A stretch of 64,000 nucleotides of DNA from Paenibacillus ihbetae (GTDB lineage Bacteria; Bacillota; Bacilli; Paenibacillales; Paenibacillaceae), in the NCBI RefSeq assembly GCF_002741055.1, contig NZ_CP016809.1, forward strand, positions 1,758,501 through 1,822,500, given 5' to 3'. Below the pieces are notes generated by a model that saw nothing but the letters and a program-made list of their open reading frames with translations, made no database searches and was not told the DNA's origin. Positions 44,838 through 52,581 of the stretch are shown piece by piece (the first letter of the stretch is position 1; the number at the start of each line of letters is the position of its first letter). The position numbers and the translations under genes are program-made.

Positions 44838-45211
44838 GCTCCTCCATCTCCTTCTCGTAAAATGCGTTCCCATCTCGCAATGCTCTGCTCCAGATGGCCC
44901 TTTGCCTGCTGCAGCTGCTCCATCTGGCGCGTAATTTCATCCAGCTTCTTTCTGCCCACTTCGATTGCGTTCGGGAGGCAATCCCTTTTGGGGCTGTCGT
45001 CAAAGGCACATTCGAAAAAGCTCAAAATCTCCTTTACCGTTAAGCCTAAACCGAAATACATTTGGATCAGGCGGACCCGTTCGATATCGGACTCCGCATA
45101 TTGACGGTAGGCATTGGAGGACCGAGCCGGACGCAGCAGCTCCTTCTCCTCGTAATAACGAAGCGAACGGAGGCTCACTCCGGTTTTATCCGATAATTCG
45201 CTGATGTGCAC
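44834..45211 (-). CDS. MerR-family transcriptional regulator
   Basis: 125 residues: winged HTH (HISELSDKTGVSLRSLRYYEEKELL) with the YRQYAESDI wing and a C-terminal coiled coil (about 75-120). Two cysteines (about 80 and 90, FECAFDDSPKRDC) are the only obvious effector candidates. The frame is open to 45262, but GTG 45211 has AAAAGGAG upstream and matches the start of the second MerR gene in this window (47802-48179), also 125 residues. It leads the SDR operon and its promoter carries a MerR-type dyad. Confidence 0.88.
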   Translation of the reverse strand: MHISELSDKTGVSLRSLRYYEEKELLRPARSSNAYRQYAESDIERVRLIQMYFGLGLTVKEILSFFECAFDDSPKRDCLPNAIEVGRKKLDEITRQMEQLQQAKGHLEQSIARWERILREGDGGA

Positions 45212-45247
45212 AAGCAGCAGCTCCTTTTCTACGTTCGATGTATTCGC

Positions 45248-45278
45248 ATTGTAAACCATCACATCATGTGAAGGTCAA
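45248..45278 (-). promoter_or_regulatory. MerR-type promoter with 19-bp spacer and dyad operator
   Basis: Minus-strand -35 TTGACC (45273-45278) and -10 TACAAT (45248-45253) are separated by 19 bp. The spacer is filled by a dyad centred on TCACAT-G-ATGTGA, extended by ACC/GGT arms (45255-45275). Over-long spacers with a central dyad are the hallmark of promoters that MerR proteins twist into activity. Confidence 0.75.
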
Positions 45279-45283
45279 TGCCG

Positions 45284-45318
45284 AAAAAAGCCGATCAAGC
45301 GCAATCTTGATCAGCTGT
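45284..45318 (-). terminator. Terminator of the CPBP protease gene
   Basis: Minus strand: GCTGATCAAG/CTTGATCGGC stem with 6-nt loop followed by six T. Confidence 0.8.
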
Positions 45319-45342
45319 TTCGACCTGTCTCTAGACCTGTCC

Positions 45343-46020
45343 CTATATGATTTCAAACAATATAAATCCAATCGTATTAATAGCGAGATTCGCACACAGA
45401 TGAACCATCCATGAAGGGTAAATGTTGCCGTTTCGTTCGTTCAACCAGTTAAACAGCAGGCCCCCGATGAACAGCCCGGCGATCAGGAGCAGGAACAGCG
45501 GCAGGGTAAACCAGCTGGTCATCATTGCAATATGATAGACGGCAAATGCCCCTGCGCTGAACAGATAGGCGAATGTACGGCCAACTTGATCCTTCAGGGT
45601 GAAGAAGGCAAAGCCCCGGAAGAAGAATTCCTCTAGCAGCGAGTTCACAAAGGATATGTAAATCGCGACGAACACGAAGTTGCCGGCGTTGACCCCGATA
45701 TGCTGCTGAAGGGCTCCGGTCACCCGTGAAAAATCAAAGAACGGTCCGATCAGAGCATAGCAGCCAAGGATGAATGCAAATACGCCGGCCCCCAGCAGGA
45801 TCGAGGCCAGCAGTCCTTTTTTCCCGAAGGTGAACAGCTTCCGAAACGGCACCCCTCCGCCCATCAGCGCATAGCCGATCGGCAGCGCCAGGAACAGCAG
45901 TATTTTGATAACCGATTTGACCGCATAATTCGGTCGGATGACAGCATCCACATAAGCCATCACAATACAGCTTACGAGGATGATCGCGATTAAGGACCAG
46001 GCTTTCGTTCTGGATTTCAT
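45343..46020 (-). CDS. CPBP-family intramembrane glutamic endopeptidase
   Basis: 225 residues, seven to eight hydrophobic segments. Motif 1 is LLEEFFFRG (E130, E131, R135) and motif 2 YHIAM (H163), then NWLNERNGNIYPSWMVHLCANL near the end: the Abi/CPBP signature of intramembrane proteases related to Rce1. In Firmicutes members act in bacteriocin self-immunity or peptide maturation; no bacteriocin gene is visible next to it. AAAGGAG precedes the ATG. Monocistronic by its terminator. Confidence 0.85.
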   Translation of the reverse strand: MKSRTKAWSLIAIILVSCIVMAYVDAVIRPNYAVKSVIKILLFLALPIGYALMGGGVPFRKLFTFGKKGLLASILLGAGVFAFILGCYALIGPFFDFSRVTGALQQHIGVNAGNFVFVAIYISFVNSLLEEFFFRGFAFFTLKDQVGRTFAYLFSAGAFAVYHIAMMTSWFTLPLFLLLIAGLFIGGLLFNWLNERNGNIYPSWMVHLCANLAINTIGFILFEII

Positions 46021-46215
46021 AGAGATGAAGCTCCTTTAGCATAATTTCCAATAAAAGGTTCAAGCAGCTTCTATCATAACATACCGGCCGCAGGAGTTGA
46101 GGCGAAATTCGCCGGGCCGTTATTATTGGGGAAACGTAACCACAAGCAAAAAAAGAGAGGCGTATCGCCCCTCTTGGATATTTGCCGGCTTGATCGATTA
46201 CCACTCGGCTCCTGT

Positions 46216-47091
46216 CTATCTCCGCTTTTTCGGTTTACCGGATCCGGGCTGCGGCGTCCTCGGCCACCGCTCCGGCGGAACATGCTTCAGCATCGCGGAG
46301 AATAGCTGTCCCCACCCCGCTTCGTCCAACCGGCTGACCGGAAATCCCCGATCGACTCCAAGCTGCCGGAGCAACCGAGTCGTTTGCGGCGGGGTGAATA
46401 CCCCGGACAATGCCTCTGGAAGTGGGAGCTCCGGATAGCGGAAGGCATGGGCTGCCAGCGCCATAAACCTGGCATGATGCTTTGGAGGAACCAGAGGATC
46501 TTTCCTTCTGCGAATGACAAGGATGGCTGAATCCACCTTCGGCGGCGGGGAAAAATTCGAGGGCGCGACCGATCGGACAAGCTGAAATTCATAGCTCATT
46601 CTCCAGCCTAACATTCGCGGATTCCGGACGAGCCGTCCGGTAAAACGTTTGGCCGCCCCAAGCTCCACCAGCAGCACGGCTCTTTGAAGGGGGACGGCCG
46701 GATGATCCAGCAGCTTTCCCAGAATCGGTGTCGTGATCGAGTACGGAATATTCGCCACCACGACAAACTCCCGGCGCGGAAGCTGAATCTGTAATATATC
46801 CGAAGGCACCACGCGGACGTTCTGCATATGCCCTGCCTCTGCGCGGCTCTTTAGCTTGCTGACGTACTCCGGATCGGTCTCGACGGCGATGACGTTAGCC
46901 GCTCTTTCCGCCAGCGGAAAGGTGATCGCTCCTTTCCCGGCACCGAGATCCAGAACGGTTTCGTGGCGTTGGATGCGTGCGAGATCCAACAGATCGAGCA
47001 CGAGCCGTTTGTTGATCAACAGGTGCTGGGCGGGGAAATTGTCAGGGTTATTCTTCGATTTATGATGATAATGACGATTGTTTTTAGACAC
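46216..47091 (-). CDS. Erm-type 23S rRNA adenine N6-methyltransferase
   Basis: About 291 residues. The N-terminus (basic, then FPAQHLLINKRLV), SAM motif LDLGAGKGAIT (48-57), catalytic NIPYSITTPI (N114-Y117), LLVELGAAKRFTG, NFSPPPKVDSA and the C-terminal FTPPQTTRLLRQLG follow the order and spacing of Erm(D)-class enzymes of Bacillus rather than KsgA. Erm proteins methylate the 23S rRNA adenine in the macrolide site and lower macrolide-lincosamide binding. GTG 47091 is favoured by GAGGTG seven bases upstream and by alignment to Erm(D); an ATG at 47106 is also in frame. A leader ORF lies about 100 bp upstream. Resistance phenotype is inferred, not shown. Confidence 0.88.
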   Translation of the reverse strand: MSKNNRHYHHKSKNNPDNFPAQHLLINKRLVLDLLDLARIQRHETVLDLGAGKGAITFPLAERAANVIAVETDPEYVSKLKSRAEAGHMQNVRVVPSDILQIQLPRREFVVVANIPYSITTPILGKLLDHPAVPLQRAVLLVELGAAKRFTGRLVRNPRMLGWRMSYEFQLVRSVAPSNFSPPPKVDSAILVIRRRKDPLVPPKHHARFMALAAHAFRYPELPLPEALSGVFTPPQTTRLLRQLGVDRGFPVSRLDEAGWGQLFSAMLKHVPPERWPRTPQPGSGKPKKRR

Positions 47092-47277
47092 AAATATGCA
47101 CCTCATTCATTCGTTTAGTAATGAAAAAGGCACAGCTCAAATAAACCTTGCCGTCATTGATCAAAAAACGGCAGGATCTAAATGCTCTGTACCCTCATTA
47201 CCAAATCCGAATGTATGCGATGCAAAACATGCTAAGGACAAGCCTCCTTTAACGAAATCAAAAACACCTCTAGTATA
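47092..47277 (-). promoter_or_regulatory. erm promoter and leader region (candidate attenuator)
   Basis: A -10 TATACT lies at 47272-47277 without a good -35. The transcript would carry a ten-codon leader ORF (47198-47230), then GTAATGA, a TGCCGT/ACGGCA hairpin, TCATTAC and finally GAATGAATGAGGTG with the erm ribosome site. GTAATGA can pair with TCATTAC, and CATTCG inside the leader ORF with CGAATG next to the ribosome site, giving alternative folds. Confidence 0.55.
47198..47230 (-). CDS. erm leader peptide, 10 codons
   Basis: ATG 47230 to TAA encodes MFCIAYIRIW. AAAGGAGG (47243-47250) lies 12 nt upstream, a little far but strong. Short leader peptides with an I-x-x-I/V or R-x-R/W type arrest segment precede inducible erm genes; IAYI recalls the IFVI and IAVV arrest motifs of known leaders. 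Too short for standard gene callers. Its role in induction is an inference. Confidence 0.55.
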   Translation of the reverse strand: MFCIAYIRIW

Positions 47278-47368
47278 GCATAAACGTCCGGGTGCCCCCA
47301 GGGGATGTTCAGTGTAAATCATTCTTTACCAAAGCAGCTAGATCACCTTAAAGCTCCCGTCGGTGGAT

Positions 47369-47395
47369 AAAAAAAGAGGAGCATTCAGCTCCCTC
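47369..47395 (-). terminator. Terminator of the MerR-thioredoxin operon
   Basis: Minus strand: GAGGGAGC paired with GCTCCTC around TGAAT, then seven T; about 85 bp past the thioredoxin stop. Confidence 0.75.
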
Positions 47396-47480
47396 AGCTC
47401 CCCTTCATCGTTATCCCTAATACGCAAAATCCATTAGTACGTTCCGGCATACGCGCTTTATCCCCGTCTTTTAACCGGCG

Positions 47481-47798
47481 TTAGGCATAACGCGCAAGCG
47501 CCGCCTCATAGGCCTTCTTCGGTCTCAGCCCGACGAGTTTATTGACCGGCTCGCCTTGATGGAACACGATGACGGTCGGCGTGGACATGATTCCATAACG
47601 CGCAGCAAGCTCCGGCGACGCGTCGCAGTCGACTTGCAGCACCGACAGGCTGCTCCCCTTTTCATTCCCCAGCTCTTCTAGAATCGGGCGAAGCACTTTG
47701 CAGGGCGGGCACCATTTCGTACTAAAACTGACCAAAACTACATCCTTCTGTCGAACCGCGCTTCGAAATGCTGATGTGCTGACGGTTTGCAGGCTCAT
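47481..47798 (-). CDS. Thioredoxin-family protein
   Basis: 105 residues, full thioredoxin fold: active site STKWCPPCK (C30, C33), VDCDASPELAARYGI and the cis-Pro in STPTVIVF. The CPPC pair in place of CGPC suggests a different redox potential from housekeeping thioredoxin. It follows the MerR gene by 3 nt, so the regulator probably controls it in response to thiol or electrophile stress; that is inference. Confidence 0.92.
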   Translation of the reverse strand: MSLQTVSTSAFRSAVRQKDVVLVSFSTKWCPPCKVLRPILEELGNEKGSSLSVLQVDCDASPELAARYGIMSTPTVIVFHQGEPVNKLVGLRPKKAYEAALARYA

Positions 47799-47801
47799 TG
47801 C

Positions 47802-48179
47802 TCATTCTCCTCCCAGCCGTTGATTTGGCGAATCTTCTTCCACAATGGAACGGATGCGTTCCTCCAGGTTGGACTTCACCGCCGTCAACAGGGCGATTTG
47901 TTCCTCGATCTCGGCCAGCTTTTGACGGTACACCGGGACGACCTCCTTGCAGAACGCTTCTTTATTCTTCATGACGCAGTGGAGAAAGCTGGCGATCTGC
48001 TCTGTCGATAGCCCGAGATTAAGATACAGCTGGATCGTCCGAACCTGCTGTTCCGCAAACGGCGAGTACTCCCGATAGCCGTTCTCAAGCCGAGTCGGCG
48101 TGAGCAAGCCTTGCTTGTCATAGTAACGGAGCGAACGGATGCTCACGCCGGTCCGGGCTGAAAGCTCTCCGATTTTCAT
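47802..48179 (-). CDS. MerR-family transcriptional regulator
   Basis: 125 residues: HTH KIGELSARTGVSIRSLRYYDKQGLL, wing NGYREYSPF and a coiled coil (about 80-118, EIEEQIALLTAVKSNLEERI). Cysteines occur in FLHCVMKNKEAFCKE (about 75 and 84), similar in place to those of the MerR protein at 44834-45211. The two are paralogues. It is first in the operon with thioredoxin and has a dyad promoter directly upstream. Confidence 0.92.
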   Translation of the reverse strand: MKIGELSARTGVSIRSLRYYDKQGLLTPTRLENGYREYSPFAEQQVRTIQLYLNLGLSTEQIASFLHCVMKNKEAFCKEVVPVYRQKLAEIEEQIALLTAVKSNLEERIRSIVEEDSPNQRLGGE

Positions 48180-48214
48180 ACCGTTAACGCCACCTCCTTC
48201 ATGATCTTGAACCT

Positions 48215-48246
48215 ATCATAAACCCTGACATTAGTGTCAGGGTCAA
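48215..48246 (-). promoter_or_regulatory. MerR-type promoter with perfect 9-bp inverted repeat
   Basis: Minus-strand -35 TTGACC (48241-48246) and -10 TATGAT (48215-48220) are separated by 20 bp. The spacer holds ACCCTGACA-N4-TGTCAGGGT (48222-48243), a perfect 9-bp inverted repeat: probable binding site of the adjacent MerR protein. Confidence 0.75.
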
Positions 48247-48333
48247 GAGGCAGATGGATCATTGCGGCCATAAATTTTGTGGAGTCGATGAGAATCTGTA
48301 TTTTCCCAAAAATCATGCGATCAGCTTAAAAGG

Positions 48334-48891
48334 TCATCCGGGCCAGACCCGAAGCAAGCTTGGACTTCCGCCATCGCTCGGAAAGGAAAGCCGGTACACA
48401 TCCGGGTTGGTTAGCGCTTCCCACTCTTTAAATCCGATCCGGTGATCATAATATTTCAGCAGCAACGATATCAGATTGCCGTGCGAAACGAGGACGGCAT
48501 TGCGGCAGTCTTGGTGCAAAATGTCCTCAACCGCCTGGAACGCCCGCTCCATCGCCGCGCTGCTGGACTCCCCGCCCTCATAACATAAGTCCATATCTTC
48601 ATAAGTGAGCAGGAGTTTCTCCCGCCAATCGGGTGAAGGCGATGCGGATAAGATCCTCTCCGTCAGCCTTTCATCCAGCGTTACCTCCAGGCCTAACCGT
48701 TCGGCAAGCGGGGCAATACTTTGCCGCGCCCTCACATACGGACTTGAAACCACGCGATCGATCGCCTGATCCGAGAGAAATTCGGCAAGCCTTGCCGCCT
48801 GCAGCATACCGGTGATGGTTAATCCGGCGTCCGGCGCCTGTCCTTCGGCTTGGCAATGCCTCACGACATAAATATTCCTAAGCTGCACCAT
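48334..48891 (-). CDS. Histidine phosphatase family protein
   Basis: 185 residues. Phosphatase motif VVRHCQAEG (R11, H12; Cys replaces the usual Gly/Ala), VVSSPYVRARQSI, the acid E in LLTYEDMDLCYEGGES and the second His in VLVSHGN. These enzymes form a phosphohistidine intermediate; substrates range from sugar phosphates to cofactors. It is a paralogue of 52582-53157. Ends about 10 bp before the methyltransferase start on the same strand, so probably co-transcribed. Confidence 0.88.
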   Translation of the reverse strand: MVQLRNIYVVRHCQAEGQAPDAGLTITGMLQAARLAEFLSDQAIDRVVSSPYVRARQSIAPLAERLGLEVTLDERLTERILSASPSPDWREKLLLTYEDMDLCYEGGESSSAAMERAFQAVEDILHQDCRNAVLVSHGNLISLLLKYYDHRIGFKEWEALTNPDVYRLSFPSDGGSPSLLRVWPG

Positions 48892-48900
48892 CTTCCGTCC

Positions 48901-49701
48901 TCAAACCTTCTGGAACCGAAAGATAACGGCAGGCGGAATTTCGAACCAGTCGAATTTGTCCTGCTCCAGACCGTCTTTATGAAAGCTCGGCTCTTCCAGC
49001 CCAGTAAGAACAAAACCGGATGCAAAGAAAACGTTCATGTAATACGACAGCGGCCGGTGAAATACCAGGTGAGGAACCGGCTGACCTTGAATGCCGATCG
49101 ATTCCATCGGTTCCGGCTCCAGGTACTTATAAATTTGAATACGGTGCTCGGAGACGATGTGTCCGTCCTTATCCACCTTATCGTGAATTTTGCGCAGACC
49201 CGGCGGCTGGAAGCAGGGATGCATGATCGAGAACACGAAGGTCCCGTGCTTACGCAGCAGCTTATGGAGCGCTTGCGCCAGCACCGTAATATCCGAAATA
49301 TCCATGAGCGCCATATTGGAGACAGCGCGGTCAAATCTCTCCTCACCGAGGCTGAGCAGCGCATCGTGATCGGTTGCGTCGACGACCCGGTAATCGATGC
49401 GTTCCATAACACCGGCTGACCTTGCCTTCGCACGCCGGATCATCTCGGAGCTGTAGTCCACCGCAGTCACATGGGCTCCAAGCTCAGCTAATCTTCGGGC
49501 AAAATTGCCGTTGCCGCAGCCGATGTCCAGTACCTCGTGGCCCTCCGCCACTTCCAGTAAATGCTCCGTGCCCGGGCGGATGATCTCGCGATGAAATCGG
49601 TTGCTGTGCTCCCCCATGTAATCGTCCCAAAAGCCCGCAATCTCATTCCAACGCACCTGCGATTCCCCGGTAAGTTCCTTCCAATCACTCATCCCTGACA
49701 T
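48901..49701 (-). CDS. Class I SAM-dependent methyltransferase
   Basis: About 266 residues. SAM motifs: VLDIGCGNGNFARRLAELG (about 55-73), VTAVDYS, and FDRAVSNMALMDI, then SIMHPCF and a C-terminal lid domain with PLSYYMNVFFASGF. This is a UbiE/COQ5-like small-molecule methyltransferase of a type common in Paenibacillus; substrate unknown. Start could be 49701 (after GGAAGGGAG), 49692 or 49713. Confidence 0.85.
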   Translation of the reverse strand: MSGMSDWKELTGESQVRWNEIAGFWDDYMGEHSNRFHREIIRPGTEHLLEVAEGHEVLDIGCGNGNFARRLAELGAHVTAVDYSSEMIRRAKARSAGVMERIDYRVVDATDHDALLSLGEERFDRAVSNMALMDISDITVLAQALHKLLRKHGTFVFSIMHPCFQPPGLRKIHDKVDKDGHIVSEHRIQIYKYLEPEPMESIGIQGQPVPHLVFHRPLSYYMNVFFASGFVLTGLEEPSFHKDGLEQDKFDWFEIPPAVIFRFQKV

Positions 49702-49743
49702 TCTCCCTTCCATTTTTTCGAATGATAACGTACAACTTTAAAG

Positions 49744-51204
49744 CTACGGATCCATTAGCCTTCCGGAAGCCCGAAAATCGGACAAATGGAAGGACACGTT
49801 AATATGAAAGTGGAGTTCGATGCTCTCTCCCTCGAACATCATCGTGTAGGTCACTACATATGGCGTTTCGATATAATAAAGCGTCAGCCGTAACGTCCGT
49901 TTATCCAGCCAAGCAGCATAGGCCACCACCTCTTGCAAAGGCATGGACAGATCCTTATGGAATCTTTGCCGCGTTTGAACGGGTTGTGTAAAGTCGAACT
50001 CCAGGAGCTGCTCGCAGTCCTCTTCACGTCCATAACCGAGAAGAAGAGCAAGCTTTGAGGAATCCTGGAGGCAAAAAGCGATTCGGTTCAGCCCTTGCGG
50101 ATTGTCAGTATCGCTCAATAAGTAGCTGCGAAGATGCAGATCCGGTACGCCGGCCGGTATCGGCCGTATTTCCGGCTCCTTGGAGCTGACGGGAGCCGTG
50201 ATCAGCGGCAGCCGGGGACCGTCAGCATCCCCGGGCTGCTGAATCTCCTTGTAGTCCAGCAGCTCTTCGTAGATCAAATCAAGCAAAACCTGAAGGCGCG
50301 CCATGCTCTTAAAGCTGGCGTTCACTGCAATGACGATGTTTGCGTGAGGGGCCACGAAGCACATCTGCCCAAAGGAGCCGTCCCCCCGGTAACAGCCGCG
50401 GCGGCATAGGTGAAACTGATACCCGTACCCTTGAGCCCAATCGACCCGGTCAACGCCTGGACGGTTATCGCTCTGCTCGGATGCAGCAAGCTCAATATAC
50501 CGTTCCGATACGATTCGCTGACCGTCAAATATGCCCCGGTTTAACAGCATCTGGCCGAACCTGGCCACGTTCTCGGTGGTAAGACTGAGCCCCATTCCTC
50601 CCGCCGCGATGCCCATCGGGCACGTCTCCCAGGCTGGCCTCGGAATCCCCAGCGGTTCAAACAACCGGGGCATCAGAAAGTCAACCAGACCTTGGCCGGT
50701 TACCTTCTCGATTATGGCGGCCAGCATGTAGGTAGCGTGCGTGGTGTAGCAGTAGCGCTCTCCCGGTTCAACCTCGACTTCCTGGGCCAGGAACGCCCTG
50801 ACCCAGTTCTCCTCCCCCGCGATTGCGGGATAGATGTTGTCGAGATGGCCGGTGCTCATGGACAACAGATGATGGACGGTCATCTTTGCAAGATTTGGCG
50901 ACACCCGCTCCGGAAGTTCATCCGGAAAGAACGAGATGACCGGATCGTGAAGCTCCAAATATCCTTGATCCCAGGCGATCCCGGTTGCGATCGAGGTAAA
51001 GCTTTTACTCAGGGAATACAGCAGCTGCGGGCAATCCTTCCGGTAGGGTGGTCGGTAAAATTCGGCCGCCGTCCTCCCATCCTCCAGCAGAATAAAATGG
51101 TTCACTTCCAGGGCCTGCTGCTCAAGCCGCGTAAAGAACGAGTTGATCGCGGCGGCCGACAACCCTTGATGCCCACCTTTCGGGATGCTGATGATACGTT
51201 CCAA
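49744..51204 (-). CDS. Serine beta-lactamase-like hydrolase (class C / DD-peptidase fold)
   Basis: 486 residues without signal peptide. SxxK is YSLSKSF (S64, K67), the second motif region is ERYCYTTHATYML (about 150), and GDGSFGQM (about 280) takes the place of the third. Residues about 330-480 form an added C-terminal beta domain typical of esterase-type members (DUF3471-like). Given the cytoplasmic location, an esterase or amide hydrolase is more likely than a true beta-lactamase. Lies between two methyltransferase genes on the same strand. Confidence 0.85.
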   Translation of the reverse strand: MERIISIPKGGHQGLSAAAINSFFTRLEQQALEVNHFILLEDGRTAAEFYRPPYRKDCPQLLYSLSKSFTSIATGIAWDQGYLELHDPVISFFPDELPERVSPNLAKMTVHHLLSMSTGHLDNIYPAIAGEENWVRAFLAQEVEVEPGERYCYTTHATYMLAAIIEKVTGQGLVDFLMPRLFEPLGIPRPAWETCPMGIAAGGMGLSLTTENVARFGQMLLNRGIFDGQRIVSERYIELAASEQSDNRPGVDRVDWAQGYGYQFHLCRRGCYRGDGSFGQMCFVAPHANIVIAVNASFKSMARLQVLLDLIYEELLDYKEIQQPGDADGPRLPLITAPVSSKEPEIRPIPAGVPDLHLRSYLLSDTDNPQGLNRIAFCLQDSSKLALLLGYGREEDCEQLLEFDFTQPVQTRQRFHKDLSMPLQEVVAYAAWLDKRTLRLTLYYIETPYVVTYTMMFEGESIELHFHINVSFHLSDFRASGRLMDP

Positions 51205-51279
51205 CCGTGCTCCTCCCCTATCCTTTTTTAATATCGATGTATTTTTGTTTAGCTCACGTATAATTTCAAGGTTCTGACG

Positions 51280-52086
51280 CTATTTCCTTTTGCCGATGTA
51301 CAGCAAATGAGAGGAAATCCCCAAAATGGAAGGATCTCTTGCCATATCAATCAGCATGTTCAGCAGCTGTCCAGACTCGCCCTTGTTCTCCCATGCCTGC
51401 ATCTGTTCCTGCGACAGCAAGCCGCCGATGCTTGAAGAGCCGATCAAATCGATCGTTTCGAATCCATGGCTTTCCATGAAGGGCTTAATCGCATCGACGT
51501 TGAAATAATACGTGCCCGTAAAGCGCCCGGGATCGGCGTGATTAAATATGCCGGTCCTGCGGAACCGATCGATTGCATCCATCGTGTTGTTCGGCTTCCA
51601 GCGCTCCGGGAATTGTAACGATGTCAATGCCATCCGCATTCGGCTCTGGAAAGCAACAAACACGGTCCCTTCCTGCTTCGTCACACGGAACAGCTCTCGA
51701 ACGGCACGAGCCCGTTCTTCTTCCTGCTGCAAATGATAGAGCGGTCCTAACATGAGCGAGGCATGGAATGACTCATCGGCCAATCCGTTTAAATTCGTCG
51801 CATTCCGCACATGAAAGCCGGTGAAGCGTTCCATAAGCCCCTGTTCGGCCGCCTTCTCCTTCGCCGTTTCAACAAGCCGGGGCGTTAGATCGGAAAGGGT
51901 AACCTGATAGCCCTGCTCCGCTAATGCCATCGCATATTTTCCGGGCCCTGCGCCGTTATCCAGTACACTCCCGCTTGGAGGCAAATAATGCTTCATATAA
52001 TGCCAATTAATGATAAATTCCAGCGGCTCCCGATCCAGCCTTCCCCACTCATCAAACCGGGAATAGTATTCGATCACATGCTCCAT
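51280..52086 (-). CDS. Class I SAM-dependent methyltransferase under T-box control
   Basis: 268 residues. SAM motif I SVLDNGAGPGKYAMALAEQG (about 40-60), VTLSDLTPRLVETAKEKA, then ASLMLGPLYHLQQEEER, which is the usual post-II motif of a UbiE-like family in Bacilli. The C-terminus ends GISSHLLYIGKRK. The leader immediately upstream is a T-box riboswitch ending in a terminator 36 nt before the ATG, so the gene is induced when one aminoacyl-tRNA is uncharged. The link suggests that it modifies an amino acid or peptide-derived compound, which remains inference. Confidence 0.88.
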   Translation of the reverse strand: MEHVIEYYSRFDEWGRLDREPLEFIINWHYMKHYLPPSGSVLDNGAGPGKYAMALAEQGYQVTLSDLTPRLVETAKEKAAEQGLMERFTGFHVRNATNLNGLADESFHASLMLGPLYHLQQEEERARAVRELFRVTKQEGTVFVAFQSRMRMALTSLQFPERWKPNNTMDAIDRFRRTGIFNHADPGRFTGTYYFNVDAIKPFMESHGFETIDLIGSSSIGGLLSQEQMQAWENKGESGQLLNMLIDMARDPSILGISSHLLYIGKRK

Positions 52087-52121
52087 GCCGATCCCCTGCC
52101 TTTATTCATGTAATTGTTGTT

Positions 52122-52390
52122 AAAAATAAAAAAAACCTATGCCTATAAAGAGGCGATAGGTTCTCCTTCGCGGTACCACTCTTTTTCAATTCGCTGGACG
52201 CCTGACGAATCCGCGAACGATCTTGAAACCTTCTGACGGAGGTTATCCGTTAAGACTTACTGATCTTCAGCCTTACCGCTCATGGGTGAGCTTCAGGGCG
52301 CGATTGACTGTCTCCCACCGATACCGACAGCTCTCTGAACAATGCAGCTCCTTACTGTTCCCATTCATTGCGTTTTCCCTTAATGAAATT
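52122..52390 (-). ncRNA. T-box riboswitch leader
   Basis: On the minus strand: AGAGAG plus GGTATCGGTGGGA (stem I, near 52310-52336), an AGTA element followed by a stem, the T-box sequence AGAGTGGTACCGCG (52169-52182) and a terminator AACCTATCGCCT/AGGCATAGGTT followed by eight T (52126-52162). The order and the T-box core are diagnostic. The specifier cannot be fixed by eye; the stretch CTCACCCATGAG would suit ACC (Thr) or an adjacent triplet. Leader length is about 270 nt. Confidence 0.92.
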
Positions 52391-52396
52391 TCACAC

Positions 52397-52426
52397 AGTA
52401 TACCCCTTCCAAATAATCCCTGTCAA
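52397..52426 (-). promoter_or_regulatory. Promoter of the T-box leader
   Basis: Minus-strand -35 TTGACA (52421-52426) and -10 TATACT (52397-52402), 18-bp spacer; start of transcription near 52390. Confidence 0.8.
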
Positions 52427-52581
52427 CAGATACTTCCTGCCCAACAATTCGGGAGCGCGCGGTGCAGCCATAGGGGCTTCTGCGCTGCTTCTTTCTAATC
52501 CCGTTCAAGCATGAAGCTTATATTGCATCGATGGACATGTTAAAATATGGTGCATAATCGAGAAGAAGGTTGGTGGCGCAC

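Noticed and set aside
47160..47240. Longer TTG-started leader ORF in another frame upstream of erm
   Set aside because: The TTG is only one base from GGAGG, too close to be used.
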